Assembly (NCBI RefSeq): GCF_004217215.1
Contig: NZ_SHKP01000004.1
Coordinates: 1,202,678-1,266,677 of the forward strand
DNA length: 64,000 nt
Origin: Rivibacter subsaxonicus
GTDB taxonomy: Bacteria > Pseudomonadota > Gammaproteobacteria > Burkholderiales > Burkholderiaceae_C
Reading direction: 5' to 3'
A model generated the notes under the pieces. It did no database searches, was not told the origin of the DNA, and saw only the letters and a list, made by a program, of their open reading frames with translations. Position numbers and translations under genes: made by a program. This document shows, piece by piece, positions 37,607-45,262 of this stretch; position 1 is the stretch's first letter, and every line of letters begins with the position of its first letter.

Positions 37607-37765
37607 ATGGCGATCGGAGTCATCCTGCTGATCGTCCTGATCCTGACGCTGATCGGTTCCATCCCGGTCTGGTCGCATAGCAGGAAATGGGGCTACGGGC
37701 CGAGCGGCGAACTCGGTCTGGTGGCGATCGTCGTGCTCGTGCTGCTACTGACGGGACGGTTGTGA
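37607..37765 (+). CDS. DUF3309 family small membrane protein, 52 aa
   Basis: A gene shorter than 60 codons. Translation gives two hydrophobic segments, [17 protein letters not shown] and [15 protein letters not shown], joined by [17 protein letters not shown]. This is the DUF3309 pattern: two helices around a W-x(5-7)-W-GYGPSG turn. AGGGAA precedes the ATG. Its TGA stop overlaps the ATG of the sugar dehydrogenase gene (TGATG), so the two are translationally coupled. Function is unknown; members cluster with stress genes. Confidence 0.85.
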   Translation: MAIGVILLIVLILTLIGSIPVWSHSRKWGYGPSGELGLVAIVVLVLLLTGRL

Positions 37766-39114
37766 TGAGCCACATGCAGGCGGCGTTCAGGCTGATGCTG
37801 GCGGCCGTGGTCGTCGCCCTCGTCGGCGTCATGGTGTTGTTGCTCTCTGGCTGCGGTGACACAGCCAAGTTGCCGGTTGCTGCAGGTACTGGGCCGGCAC
37901 CCAGACTACCGGCGCCGAAGCAGTCGCTGGTCCCCACCGTGAACATCGCGCCCGCCAGGGGCTGGGCCGCGGGCGTGTCGCCGCAAGCGGCGCCCGGCAC
38001 GAGCGTGGCTGCCTTTGCCGACGGGCTCGAGCATCCGCGCTGGCTGCTGGTGCTGCCCAACGGCGACCTGCTGGTGGCCGAGACCAATGCCCCGCCCAAG
38101 CCCGAAGATGGCAAGGGCATCAAGGGCCGGGTCATGAAGTACATGATGAAGCGCGCCGGTGCCGGCGTGCCGAGCGCCAACCGCATCACGCTGCTGCGCG
38201 ATACCGACGGCGACGGCAAGGCCGACCTGCGCTCTGTGCTGATCGACGGCCTGAATTCGCCGTTCGGCATGGCGCTGGTCGGCGACAGCCTCTATGTCGC
38301 CAACTCCGACGCGCTGCTGCGCTTTCCCTACGCGCCCGGCGCCACGCGCATCAAGGAGCGCGGCGTGACGGTGCTGGCGCTACCGGCTGGCTCGATCAAC
38401 CACCACTGGACCAAGAACCTCATCGCCAGCGCCGACGGTAGCAAGCTCTACGTGACGGTCGGCTCCAACAGCAACGTCGCCGAACGCGGCATCGAGGCCG
38501 AGTCCGGGCGCGCCGCGATCTGGGAGATCGAGACCGCCACCGGTGCCCATCGCATCTTTGCCTCCGGGCTGCGCAACCCCAACGGCATGGCCTGGGAGCC
38601 CGGCACGCACGCGCTGTGGACAGTGGTCAACGAGCGTGACGAGATCGGCAGTGACCTCGTTCCCGACTACATGACCTCGGTGCGCGACGGTGGCTTCTAC
38701 GGCTGGCCTTACAGCTACTTCGGCCAGCATGTGGACGCGCGCGTCAAGCCGCCCCGGCCCGACCTGGTAGCCAGGGCGATCGAGCCCGACTACGCGCTTG
38801 GGCCGCACACTGCCTCGCTGGGCTTGGCATCGGCTGCCGGCAACAGCCTGCCGGCGCCCTTTGCGAACGGCATGTTCGTTGGCCAGCACGGCTCGTGGAA
38901 TCGTCGGCCGCACAGTGGCTACAAGGTGATCTTCGTGCCCTTCGAGGGCGGCAAGCCCTCGGCCGCTGCGCCGCTCGACGTGCTCACCGGCTTTCTCAGC
39001 GATGGCGGCGAGGCCTTCGGGCGCCCGGTCGGCGTCGCGCTCGACCGGCAGGGCGCCTTGCTGGTGGCCGATGATGTGGGCAACGTGGTCTGGCGCGTGA
39101 CCGCGTTACGCTGA
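37765..39114 (+). CDS. PQQ-type sugar (sorbosone) dehydrogenase, lipoprotein
   Basis: Exported protein of 449 aa whose ATG overlaps the DUF3309 stop. The N-terminus has a hydrophobic segment with a lipobox ([10 protein letters not shown]). The rest is a six-bladed propeller of the soluble glucose/sorbosone dehydrogenase family: [36 protein letters not shown] (a calcium-loop-like DTDGDGKAD), [20 protein letters not shown] ([10 protein letters not shown]), [15 protein letters not shown] and [19 protein letters not shown]. Members oxidise sugars or aldehydes with PQQ in the periplasm. No PQQ synthesis gene is in the window. The true electron acceptor and substrate are unknown. Confidence 0.87.
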   Translation: MSHMQAAFRLMLAAVVVALVGVMVLLLSGCGDTAKLPVAAGTGPAPRLPAPKQSLVPTVNIAPARGWAAGVSPQAAPGTSVAAFADGLEHPRWLLVLPNGDLLVAETNAPPKPEDGKGIKGRVMKYMMKRAGAGVPSANRITLLRDTDGDGKADLRSVLIDGLNSPFGMALVGDSLYVANSDALLRFPYAPGATRIKERGVTVLALPAGSINHHWTKNLIASADGSKLYVTVGSNSNVAERGIEAESGRAAIWEIETATGAHRIFASGLRNPNGMAWEPGTHALWTVVNERDEIGSDLVPDYMTSVRDGGFYGWPYSYFGQHVDARVKPPRPDLVARAIEPDYALGPHTASLGLASAAGNSLPAPFANGMFVGQHGSWNRRPHSGYKVIFVPFEGGKPSAAAPLDVLTGFLSDGGEAFGRPVGVALDRQGALLVADDVGNVVWRVTALR

Positions 39115-39121
39115 ACGTCCG

Positions 39122-39137
39122 CCGGCAATCTTGCCGG
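39122..39137 (+). terminator. Short hairpin after the sugar dehydrogenase gene
   Basis: CCGGCAA (39122-39128) and TTGCCGG (39131-39137) are perfect 7-bp arms around TC, eight bases after the stop. No T-run follows; it may be a weak terminator or a binding site upstream of the esterase gene. Confidence 0.4.
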
Positions 39138-39168
39138 TAACCCCATTGCAACCGACCGGAGCACGCGC

Positions 39169-40389
39169 ATGAAAGACACTCTGCAGGAACGGATGCAGGA
39201 GGCGCTGCGCCTCACCCTGGCCGGCCGCCTGCGGGACGCCACCCAGGCCATCCGGCAAGCGCTGAAAGGCCCGGCGGCCGCTCAGGCGGCTGAGGACCAG
39301 GCGGCTGATGCGGTGGTGCTCGACGGCTGTGTGTTCGAGGTCGATGAGCGCGATGTCGTCACCGATTCTTTGATCCCTGGCGATGCGACGACCGTCGCGG
39401 CCGAACTGCAGCCATCGCCGCAGGCAGCCCCTCCAGTCATTCACCACGGCCCAGCCGATGCAGATGCCGCTGCGGCGGCACGCGGCGAGTTCATCGACGG
39501 CGCCTTCACCGATGCCGCGCAGACGCACGACTACAAGCTCTACGTACCGCCGTGCGCCATCGGCGAGAGCGGTCGCGGACGGCCGTTGGTGGTGATGCTG
39601 CATGGCTGTACCCAGGACCCCGACGACTTCGCCATCGGCACCGGCATGAACGAGCAGGCGCGCGAGCAGGGCTTCTTCCTGCTCTACCCGGCGCAGTCGC
39701 AACGCGCCAATCCGCAACGCTGCTGGAACTGGTTCAAGCACAGCCACCAGCAGCGCGAGCGCGGCGAGCCGGCGCTGATTGCCAACATGACGCTGGCGGT
39801 GATGCAGGAGCGCGGCATCGATCCCGGTCGGGTCTACATCGCCGGCCTGTCGGCGGGCGGCGCGATGGCGGCGATCGTCGGCGCGGCCTATCCCGAGATC
39901 TTCGCGGCGGTCGGCGTGCATTCGGGGCTGCCACCCGGCAGTGCGAGTGACGTGGCGGGTGGTCTTGCGCTGATGAAGACCGGCCATGCCGGTGGCCGGT
40001 CGCATGCAAGACAACACGCCTTTGTCAGCACGCCAGCGGTCGCGACGCCGGTGCCCACCATCGTCTTCCACGGCGACCAGGACCCGACCGTGCATCCGCG
40101 CAATGGCGAGAGGGTGGTCGCCGCGGCGCTGGGCGGCGACGCTCACGCATCCGCGGCGGCGCAGCACCGCGTGGAGCAGGGGGCCTCGGCTGGCGGCCGC
40201 CTCTACACGCGCTCGACCCATCGCAGCGCCGATGGCAAGGTGATGGCCGAGCACTGGGTGGTGCACGGGGCTGGCCATGCGTGGGCGGGCGGCAATGCCA
40301 GGGGCTCTCATACCGACAGCACCGGCCCCGATGCGACGGCCGAGATGCTGCGCTTCTTCTTCGAGCAGTCGCGCGCGCAGCCACGGTAA
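39169..40389 (+). CDS. PHB depolymerase family esterase
   Basis: Alpha/beta hydrolase of 406 aa in the PhaZ/LpqC/feruloyl-esterase family. The catalytic domain begins near residue 125: DYKLYVPPCAIG, LVVMLHGCTQDPDDFAIGTGMN (oxyanion-loop HGCTQ), WNWF, the nucleophile elbow YIAGLSAGGAMAA (Ser in GLSAGG), VHSGLPPG, VFHGDQDPTVHP (Asp) and HGAGHAWAGG (His). The first 120 residues are helical and low in complexity, with no signal peptide, so the enzyme may be intracellular. The substrate may be polyhydroxyalkanoate or a short ester. Confidence 0.86.
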   Translation: MKDTLQERMQEALRLTLAGRLRDATQAIRQALKGPAAAQAAEDQAADAVVLDGCVFEVDERDVVTDSLIPGDATTVAAELQPSPQAAPPVIHHGPADADAAAAARGEFIDGAFTDAAQTHDYKLYVPPCAIGESGRGRPLVVMLHGCTQDPDDFAIGTGMNEQAREQGFFLLYPAQSQRANPQRCWNWFKHSHQQRERGEPALIANMTLAVMQERGIDPGRVYIAGLSAGGAMAAIVGAAYPEIFAAVGVHSGLPPGSASDVAGGLALMKTGHAGGRSHARQHAFVSTPAVATPVPTIVFHGDQDPTVHPRNGERVVAAALGGDAHASAAAQHRVEQGASAGGRLYTRSTHRSADGKVMAEHWVVHGAGHAWAGGNARGSHTDSTGPDATAEMLRFFFEQSRAQPR

Positions 40390-40413
40390 TGGCTCGACGC
40401 CCGGCTCCGGGCC

Positions 40414-40433
40414 TCTGTCTGCCAGCGCACAGA
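40414..40433. promoter_or_regulatory. Operator-like dyad, copy 3
   Basis: TCTGTCTGCCAGCGCACAGA has the TCTGT-N10-ACAGA layout of copies 1 and 2; its right half CAGCGCAC is shared with copy 1. It lies 122 bases before the small basic protein at 40555 and just after a short GCCCGG-CT-CCGGGC hairpin (40399-40412) that ends the esterase gene. Confidence 0.45.
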
Positions 40434-40554
40434 CGCGGGGCAGCGGAACGGATCGAATGAGTTGGGGGCAAAACAAGTGCTCCGATCGTCGCATCGGGCC
40501 ACTCGGCGGCACACGCTGCGCCCCCGCCAACACTTACCGATCGAAGGTTCCCCA

Positions 40555-40779
40555 ATGATGAAGCCCGTTCGCACTCGCACGCCCAAGCTCAAGAGTCCGG
40601 CGCAAGGTCTGGCGCAGCAGAAGACCGATTTCACCGCGGAAGGTTCACCTCCGCCGGGGAAGGTGGCGACCGCGAAGCCCGTGGCCGCCGAGCCCGGTCG
40701 ACGCGGCGTGATGTCGCGTGCCTCACTCGCGCTGCTTCCGGTTCGCAAGGGGCCGGCCCCCCGCAAGCCCTATTCCTGA
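40555..40779 (+). CDS. Small basic protein of unknown function, 74 aa
   Basis: The protein has no hydrophobic segment, is rich in Pro, Lys, Arg and Ala (TRTPKLKSPAQGLAQQKTDF), and is probably disordered. Two ATG codons in a row (40555 and 40558) follow GAAGG at a plausible distance. Its codon pattern and its place, downstream of the third dyad, support a real gene, but the sequence alone gives no function. A nucleic-acid-binding role is possible because of its charge. Confidence 0.5.
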   Translation: MMKPVRTRTPKLKSPAQGLAQQKTDFTAEGSPPPGKVATAKPVAAEPGRRGVMSRASLALLPVRKGPAPRKPYS

Positions 40780-40854
40780 GGACTCGGTGCCGCGGCGGCC
40801 TGTAGCGCGGCAGCGCGCTCGACGCTGCGCTGCTCCGTTCGACGAGCAGCGCTA

Positions 40855-40870
40855 TGTTCGATTTCGAACA
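40855..40870. promoter_or_regulatory. Perfect 16-bp palindrome before the GGDEF gene
   Basis: TGTTCGATTTCGAACA has perfect 7-bp arms around TT. It lies about 125 bases before the preferred start of the diguanylate cyclase gene and overlaps a possible upstream start (ATG at 40854). It may be an operator; it is unlike the TCYGT-N10-ACRGA dyads. Confidence 0.4.
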
Positions 40871-40994
40871 GACGCTCCGCCCGGCCGCGGCTACAAGCAA
40901 GCCTTGCCCCGAATACCCGGGGCAACGTTGTCGGCGCTGCTTCTTGCCTGCGGGCAAGGCAGCCTCCGGCGTCGCATCTGTCCGAGGTCTTCCC

Positions 40995-41912
40995 ATGATC
41001 GACATTGCAGCGACGTCGACCGAGTTGGCCTGCGCTTCGCACGACGAGCGACTCTTGCTTCCCGGCGTCGCGGGACCGGTTCGGAGCGGGTCTGCGGCTA
41101 CGGCCCTGGATCTGGCGATCGGCGATTGGGCCGACCTGTTGGGCGCGGTCAGGACAAAGCTCAGGATGAGCGTGAGCGAGTGGCTGACGCGTACCGGCGA
41201 GCCGCAGGCTCCACACAGCGCTGGCCGGGTCCAGATCAGCGTGCTCGAGTGCGCCGATGCGCTCGACCAGTTGCACAGCATGCTGCTAGACGATTTGGCG
41301 AGACACCGTCGACTCGAGCTGGAACTCCTTGATGCTCATGCCGCGCTCGCCCGGGTGCGGGCCGAACTGGTCGGCACGCGGGCCGGCGAAAGGCGCGCGC
41401 GCCACCTAGCCCAGCACGATAGCCTGACCCTGCTGCCGAATCGCGACTGCTTCTGTGAGCGGCTCGATCGCGAAGTCGCCGACGCGAGTCCGGCGCACCG
41501 GCCACTGGCGGTGCTGTATCTCGATCTCGATGGTTTCAAGCGCGTCAACGATGCCCACGGACACGACGCGGGTGATGAACTGCTGAAGATTGTGTCGGTC
41601 AGGCTCACCCGCGCCCTGCGCGGCGAAGACATGGTGGGCCGGTTGGGCGGCGACGAGTTCGGCTGTCTGATGGCGGGGATACCGGATCGGGAGCATCTGA
41701 GTCAACTCGCCTGCAAGCTGCTGGACTCGGTATCGGCGCCGGTCAGGATCGGCAAGCTCAGGCTTACGGTGCGCCCGAGCATCGGCATTGCACTGTGTCC
41801 GGCCGATGGCACCAGCGCCGAAGCGTTGATCAAGAGCGCCGACGCCGCGATGTACCGCGCAAAGCGCTCGCGTACCGGCTATGCATTCTTCGATCAGGAT
41901 GTCGAAGGCTGA
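40995..41912 (+). CDS. Diguanylate cyclase (GGDEF protein)
   Basis: Soluble protein of 305 aa that should make cyclic di-GMP. The C-terminal GGDEF domain starts with HDSLTLLPNRDCFCERLDRE, continues with AVLYLDLDGFKRVNDAHGHD and has an intact active site GGDEF at residues 218-222. The I-site RxxD is not obvious four residues upstream of it. The first 120 residues include a helical, coiled-coil-like stretch (LDQLHSMLLDDLARHRRLEL) and no membrane segment. The ATG at 40854 is in frame but its extra 47 residues are Cys-rich and unlike a domain, so 40995 is preferred. No EAL domain is present. Confidence 0.85.
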   Translation: MIDIAATSTELACASHDERLLLPGVAGPVRSGSAATALDLAIGDWADLLGAVRTKLRMSVSEWLTRTGEPQAPHSAGRVQISVLECADALDQLHSMLLDDLARHRRLELELLDAHAALARVRAELVGTRAGERRARHLAQHDSLTLLPNRDCFCERLDREVADASPAHRPLAVLYLDLDGFKRVNDAHGHDAGDELLKIVSVRLTRALRGEDMVGRLGGDEFGCLMAGIPDREHLSQLACKLLDSVSAPVRIGKLRLTVRPSIGIALCPADGTSAEALIKSADAAMYRAKRSRTGYAFFDQDVEG

Positions 41913-42065
41913 AGGGTTGGTGATGCCGCGGGCACGGGCCACGTCCGGCGAGGAGCCTCGGCGTAGGACAGCTACTACGACCACAGGCGGCGTCGTCCGC
42001 TGTTGGCGCCGCCGGGCGCCTCTCACACTTGCTTCCTCGCAAACGACTCTGCAGAAGGAACGCCC

Positions 42066-42617
42066 ATGAACTCCATCTCCAAGCTCAAGGCCGCGCTCGC
42101 CGTGACCATCCTCCTGGCATTGCCGCTGGCGCAGGCAGGAACGATGAACCTGGCCGACTACTACTCGGCCAAGACGCGCATCGGCGCCGACCACGAGATC
42201 GACAAGGAAGCCTGCGGCAAGCTGGCTGCGAACGCCCGGGATGTCTGCATCGAGGAAGCCAAGGCCACGGACAAGGTGGCCCGCGCCGAACTGGAGTTCG
42301 CCTACAGCGGCAAGGCCAGCGACCAGAACGCGCGGCTGGTGGCCAGGGCCGAGTCGGCCTATGCGGTCGCCAAGGAGAAGTGCGACGACAAGGCCGGCAA
42401 TGACAAGGACGTCTGCGTCGCCGAAGCCAAGGCCGCCGAGACCAAGGCACTGGCCGCCGCCAAGATGGACAAGCAGGTGGGCGAGGCCAAGACAGAGGCG
42501 GCGCAGGACAGCCGCGAGGCCGACTACAAGGTCGCGGCCGAGAAGTGCGAGGCGATGGCCGGCGATGCCAAGACCAGCTGCGTGTCCGCCGCCAAGGCCA
42601 GGTTCGGCAAGAGTTGA
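42066..42617 (+). CDS. Exported three-repeat protein with C-x10-C pairs
   Basis: Protein of 183 aa that I cannot assign to a family. A signal peptide (residues about 1-24, PLAQAG) is followed by helical, Ala/Lys/Glu-rich sequence with three units at a period of 55-56 residues. Each unit has a cysteine pair separated by ten residues: Cys50/61 (CGKLAANARDVC), Cys106/117 (CDDKAGNDKDVC) and Cys161/172 (CEAMAGDAKTSC), each followed by (I/V)-x2-A-K. Paired cysteines suggest disulphide-stapled helices in the periplasm. The protein at 36181 ends in one such unit. AGAAGGA precedes the ATG. The short open frame just upstream (41881-42069) is not thought to be real. Confidence 0.75.
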   Translation: MNSISKLKAALAVTILLALPLAQAGTMNLADYYSAKTRIGADHEIDKEACGKLAANARDVCIEEAKATDKVARAELEFAYSGKASDQNARLVARAESAYAVAKEKCDDKAGNDKDVCVAEAKAAETKALAAAKMDKQVGEAKTEAAQDSREADYKVAAEKCEAMAGDAKTSCVSAAKARFGKS

Positions 42618-42689
42618 ACTGACGCGCCGCTTTGACGATGGGCAGGGCCGGAGACGCTCAGTAGGCCCTCCGTACGGGCGGCGGCCGCC

Positions 42690-43205
42690 TCAGCTGCGTG
42701 TGCCTTGGCGACCGTAGGTGACGAAGGCGTAACGCAGGCCGTGATCGGCGTCGCTCTTGCTGACGCCGGTTTCGCGCGCGGTCTCGGCAAACGCGTTGCG
42801 GTCCCAGGCCGGGAAGTGGGTGTCGGCGTCGGGCACGAGGAGGTCGATCTCGGTCAGCACCAGCGTCTGCGCCAATGGCAGCGCCTGTGCATAGAGCTCG
42901 CCACCGCCGATGACGAACACTCGCCCATGGTCTTGCAGCAGCGCGAGCGCTGCCTGCAGTGACGAGGCCGCCTCGGCACCGTCGGCATGCCAGGCCGGAT
43001 CGCGCGTGAGTACCACGTTACGACGCCCCGGCAGTGGCCGAAAGCGCGGCGGCAGCGAGGCCCAGGTGCGCCGACCCATGATGACCGGGCATCCCATCGT
43101 GACGCGGCGAAAGTGCGCCAGGTCTTCCGGCAGGTGCCAGGGCATCTGGCCGTCGCGGCCGATGGCGCCGTCGCGGGCGACGGCGGCGATGACGGCAAGC
43201 TCCAT
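42690..43205 (-). CDS. folA: Dihydrofolate reductase
   Basis: Enzyme of 171 aa that reduces dihydrofolate with NADPH. Motifs: IAAVARDGAIGRDGQMPWHLPEDLAHF (here AIGRDGQMPWHLPEDL), the catalytic Asp-equivalent Glu in LPEDL, VIMGRRTWASLP, RNVVLTRDPAW and VFVIGGGELYAQALP. Its ATG overlaps the thyA stop (TGATG), so folA is translated after thyA, the usual arrangement that regenerates tetrahydrofolate used by thymidylate synthase. Confidence 0.95.
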   Translation of the reverse strand: MELAVIAAVARDGAIGRDGQMPWHLPEDLAHFRRVTMGCPVIMGRRTWASLPPRFRPLPGRRNVVLTRDPAWHADGAEAASSLQAALALLQDHGRVFVIGGGELYAQALPLAQTLVLTEIDLLVPDADTHFPAWDRNAFAETARETGVSKSDADHGLRYAFVTYGRQGTRS

Positions 43206-44032
43206 CAAACAGCCACCGGCGCCTTGATCGCCGCGTGGTGCTGGTACTCGAGCACCTCGAAGTCCTCGTACTCGTAGTCGAAGATCGACGCCGGCTTGCG
43301 GCGGATGCTCAACAGCGGGTAGGGGTAGGGCGAGCGCGCAAGCTGCAACTCCACCTGCGCGTGGTGGTTGCTGTAGATGTGGCAGTCGCCGCCGGTCCAG
43401 ATGAAGTCGCCGACGTCCAGGTCGCATTGCTGCGCCAGCATGTGGGTCAGCAGCGCGTAGCTGGCGATGTTGAAGGGCACGCCGAGAAAGATGTCGGCGC
43501 TGCGCTGGTAGAGCTGGCACGAGAGCCGTCCGCGCGTCTCGCCCTCCTGCGGCGGCGCCACGTAGAACTGGAAGAAGGCATGGCAGGGCATCAGCGCCAT
43601 CTTCGACAGCTCGGCCACGTTCCAGGCGCTGACGATGATGCGGCGCGAGTCCGGGTTGCTCTTGAGCTGCTCGACGACCTGCGCGATCTGGTCGATATGG
43701 CCGCCCTCGGGCGTCGGCCAGCTGCGCCACTGCACGCCATAGACCGGACCGAGGTCGCCGTCGGGCCTGGCCCACTCGTTCCAGATCGTCACGCCGCGTT
43801 CCTGCAGCCACTTCGCGTTGCCGTCGCCGCGCAGGAACCACAGCAGCTCGAGGACGATGCTCTTGAGGTGCACCTTCTTGGTGGTCACCAGCGGAAAGCC
43901 CTCGCGCAGGTCGAAGCGCATCTGGTGGCCGAAGACGCTGCGGGTGCCGGTTCCGGTGCGGTCGGCCTTGTTCACGCCCTGCGTGAACACATGGCGCATG
44001 AAGTCTTCGTATTGGGAGCGGGCGGGGCGCAT
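43205..44032 (-). CDS. thyA: Thymidylate synthase
   Basis: Enzyme of 275 aa that methylates dUMP to dTMP with methylenetetrahydrofolate. Signatures: [38 protein letters not shown], the nucleophile Cys150 in [34 protein letters not shown] (Arg and Asp contacts) and [17 protein letters not shown]. The start [12 protein letters not shown] suits the family. The stop overlaps the folA start. The gene upstream on this strand, the unknown protein at 44089, ends 56 bases earlier. Confidence 0.97.
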   Translation of the reverse strand: MRPARSQYEDFMRHVFTQGVNKADRTGTGTRSVFGHQMRFDLREGFPLVTTKKVHLKSIVLELLWFLRGDGNAKWLQERGVTIWNEWARPDGDLGPVYGVQWRSWPTPEGGHIDQIAQVVEQLKSNPDSRRIIVSAWNVAELSKMALMPCHAFFQFYVAPPQEGETRGRLSCQLYQRSADIFLGVPFNIASYALLTHMLAQQCDLDVGDFIWTGGDCHIYSNHHAQVELQLARSPYPYPLLSIRRKPASIFDYEYEDFEVLEYQHHAAIKAPVAV

Positions 44033-44088
44033 GGGAGCTATTGTGAAGTTGGTGACGGACGCGGGCGTCTTCTGGCGCTGTTCTTGGG

Positions 44089-44589
44089 TCAGGCCGTTTG
44101 CACGAGTCGGATGTACTCATCGCACTGCGCCTTCGTGATGCCCGACTTCTGCTCGAAGCTGGCGTATGCCTCGTAGAAGGGGTCGAAGCTGTCGGTGCGA
44201 ACTACCGTGTTGGTTACGTAGAAGGATGGTCCCTTCACTTCGACGCGCAGGCGGGTGAGGCGCGAGAAGTCTCCGTTGGGGTTGAGGATGTGACCGTGTA
44301 TCCAGCCATTTCGGTCCGCCACGTCGAAGACTTCGACCAGCGCATTGCCCGCATCGACATTTCCGATCTCGTCCAGAAGCTTCTTCAGGCGCTCCTTTTT
44401 ACGGCCCGCCTTCAGTACGTTGATGCTTTTGCAGTTCTCCTTTGCCGTTGTGCCCGAGTGCAGCCAGATGCCAACCTCGACCATCAGTTCGAAGTTCGAC
44501 CAGAAGGCGACGAAAGTCCCGAACTCATACATGAACCTTTGAGCAGGGCGGAGCGCGTCTGGCGTCATGGTGACGTTCTGAGTGGCCAA
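44089..44589 (-). CDS. Hypothetical protein, 166 aa (accessory)
   Basis: I do not recognise a domain. The protein is soluble and contains [20 protein letters not shown], a stretch like that of small accessory proteins thought to cap or bind partner helices, and a Lys-rich middle ([16 protein letters not shown]), then a beta-rich second half ([17 protein letters not shown]). Its base composition looks lower in GC than its neighbours (codons such as TTT, AAG and GAT are more frequent), which suggests recent acquisition. It sits next to a toxin-antitoxin pair on the same strand, 14 bases after ccdB, and may belong to the same accessory insertion. Confidence 0.6.
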   Translation of the reverse strand: MATQNVTMTPDALRPAQRFMYEFGTFVAFWSNFELMVEVGIWLHSGTTAKENCKSINVLKAGRKKERLKKLLDEIGNVDAGNALVEVFDVADRNGWIHGHILNPNGDFSRLTRLRVEVKGPSFYVTNTVVRTDSFDPFYEAYASFEQKSGITKAQCDEYIRLVQTA

Positions 44590-44603
44590 TCTCGATGTCG
44601 GGA

Positions 44604-44918
44604 TCAGTAAGCGCCGAACAGCGCGTCGAGTGCCTCGGCAATGAGTGGCTGGTGGATCCGCAGGTTGGCCAGCGGCTGACGCAACTCGCTACGGACGATG
44701 GCGCCGAGCGCGGCTGTGTCAAGCACGTACTCCAGGCCATCAACCTCGATGACGGGATTGAGGCGCAGCGCGGGCGGGCCGAAGTCGGCGGCGCTGCGCA
44801 ACGGGATCACGACGCGTGAGCCGATCGCATCGATGAAATCGTTCTGCACATCGAGGAGGAACGGTGTGTGCGGCCGTTCGCGAACGCTCGGGTTCGCATA
44901 GACGTCGTAGCGAGCCAC
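44604..44918 (-). CDS. ccdB: CcdB family toxin
   Basis: Gyrase-poison toxin of 104 aa. It matches CcdB along its length: YDVYANPS near the start, PFLLDVQNDFIDAIGSRVVI (the family's LDVQ(S/N)D.. GSRVVIPL core), LNPVIEVDGLEYVLDTAALGAI and ALDALFGAY at the end. In plasmid-F CcdB the last residues WGI contact gyrase; here the Trp is Phe (LFGAY), so toxicity might be altered. It follows ccdA by 15 bases on the same strand, as in the canonical operon with the antitoxin first. Confidence 0.88.
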   Translation of the reverse strand: MARYDVYANPSVRERPHTPFLLDVQNDFIDAIGSRVVIPLRSAADFGPPALRLNPVIEVDGLEYVLDTAALGAIVRSELRQPLANLRIHQPLIAEALDALFGAY

Positions 44919-44933
44919 GGCGCGGAGCAGGCT

Positions 44934-45188
44934 TCAGCCGCCGCCGCGTGCGAAGCTGCGATAGGCGGCCAGCGGCAAGCCCTCGCGCTCGATACGGGCG
45001 TTGTAGTGCTCGATCGCCTCTCGGTTGTCCTCGTTCCAGCGTGCCCAGTAGCGGCGTTGCACCTCGGCGGCGAGCAACTCATCGACGGTCTGTGACAGAT
45101 TCATGCCCAACTCGCGCGCCATGTCGAGCACCTTGGCGTTGAGGCTGAGATTGGTGGGTCGCTTGGTCGCTTCTACAACGCGCGCCAT
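44934..45188 (-). CDS. ccdA: CcdA family antitoxin
   Basis: Antitoxin of 84 aa, upstream of ccdB. An N-terminal ribbon-helix-helix DNA-binding part (RPTNLSLNAKVLDMARELG) is followed by the toxin-binding tail RRYWARWNEDNREAIEHYNA and RIEREGLPLAAYRSFARG, both typical of CcdA. GAGG six bases before the ATG at 45188 decides this start over an in-frame ATG at 45200. It should autorepress the pair through DNA upstream of 45188. Confidence 0.88.
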   Translation of the reverse strand: MARVVEATKRPTNLSLNAKVLDMARELGMNLSQTVDELLAAEVQRRYWARWNEDNREAIEHYNARIEREGLPLAAYRSFARGGG

Positions 45189-45262
45189 CAAGTACCTCAT
45201 TCCGTATGCGCAACATTCATGCGCATGCCAATCTTAGCGGAACGCTCGTTGCGCGCCATGGC

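Noticed and set aside
40854..40994. Longer N-terminus for the diguanylate cyclase from the ATG at 40854
   Set aside because: The extra 47 residues are Cys/Pro/Arg-rich without a signal or domain, and the start codon lies in a perfect palindrome; the ATG at 40995 is more likely.
41881..42069. A 62-codon frame between the GGDEF gene and the C-x10-C protein
   Set aside because: It overlaps both neighbours, has a composition of Arg/Thr-rich low complexity and lacks a ribosome site.
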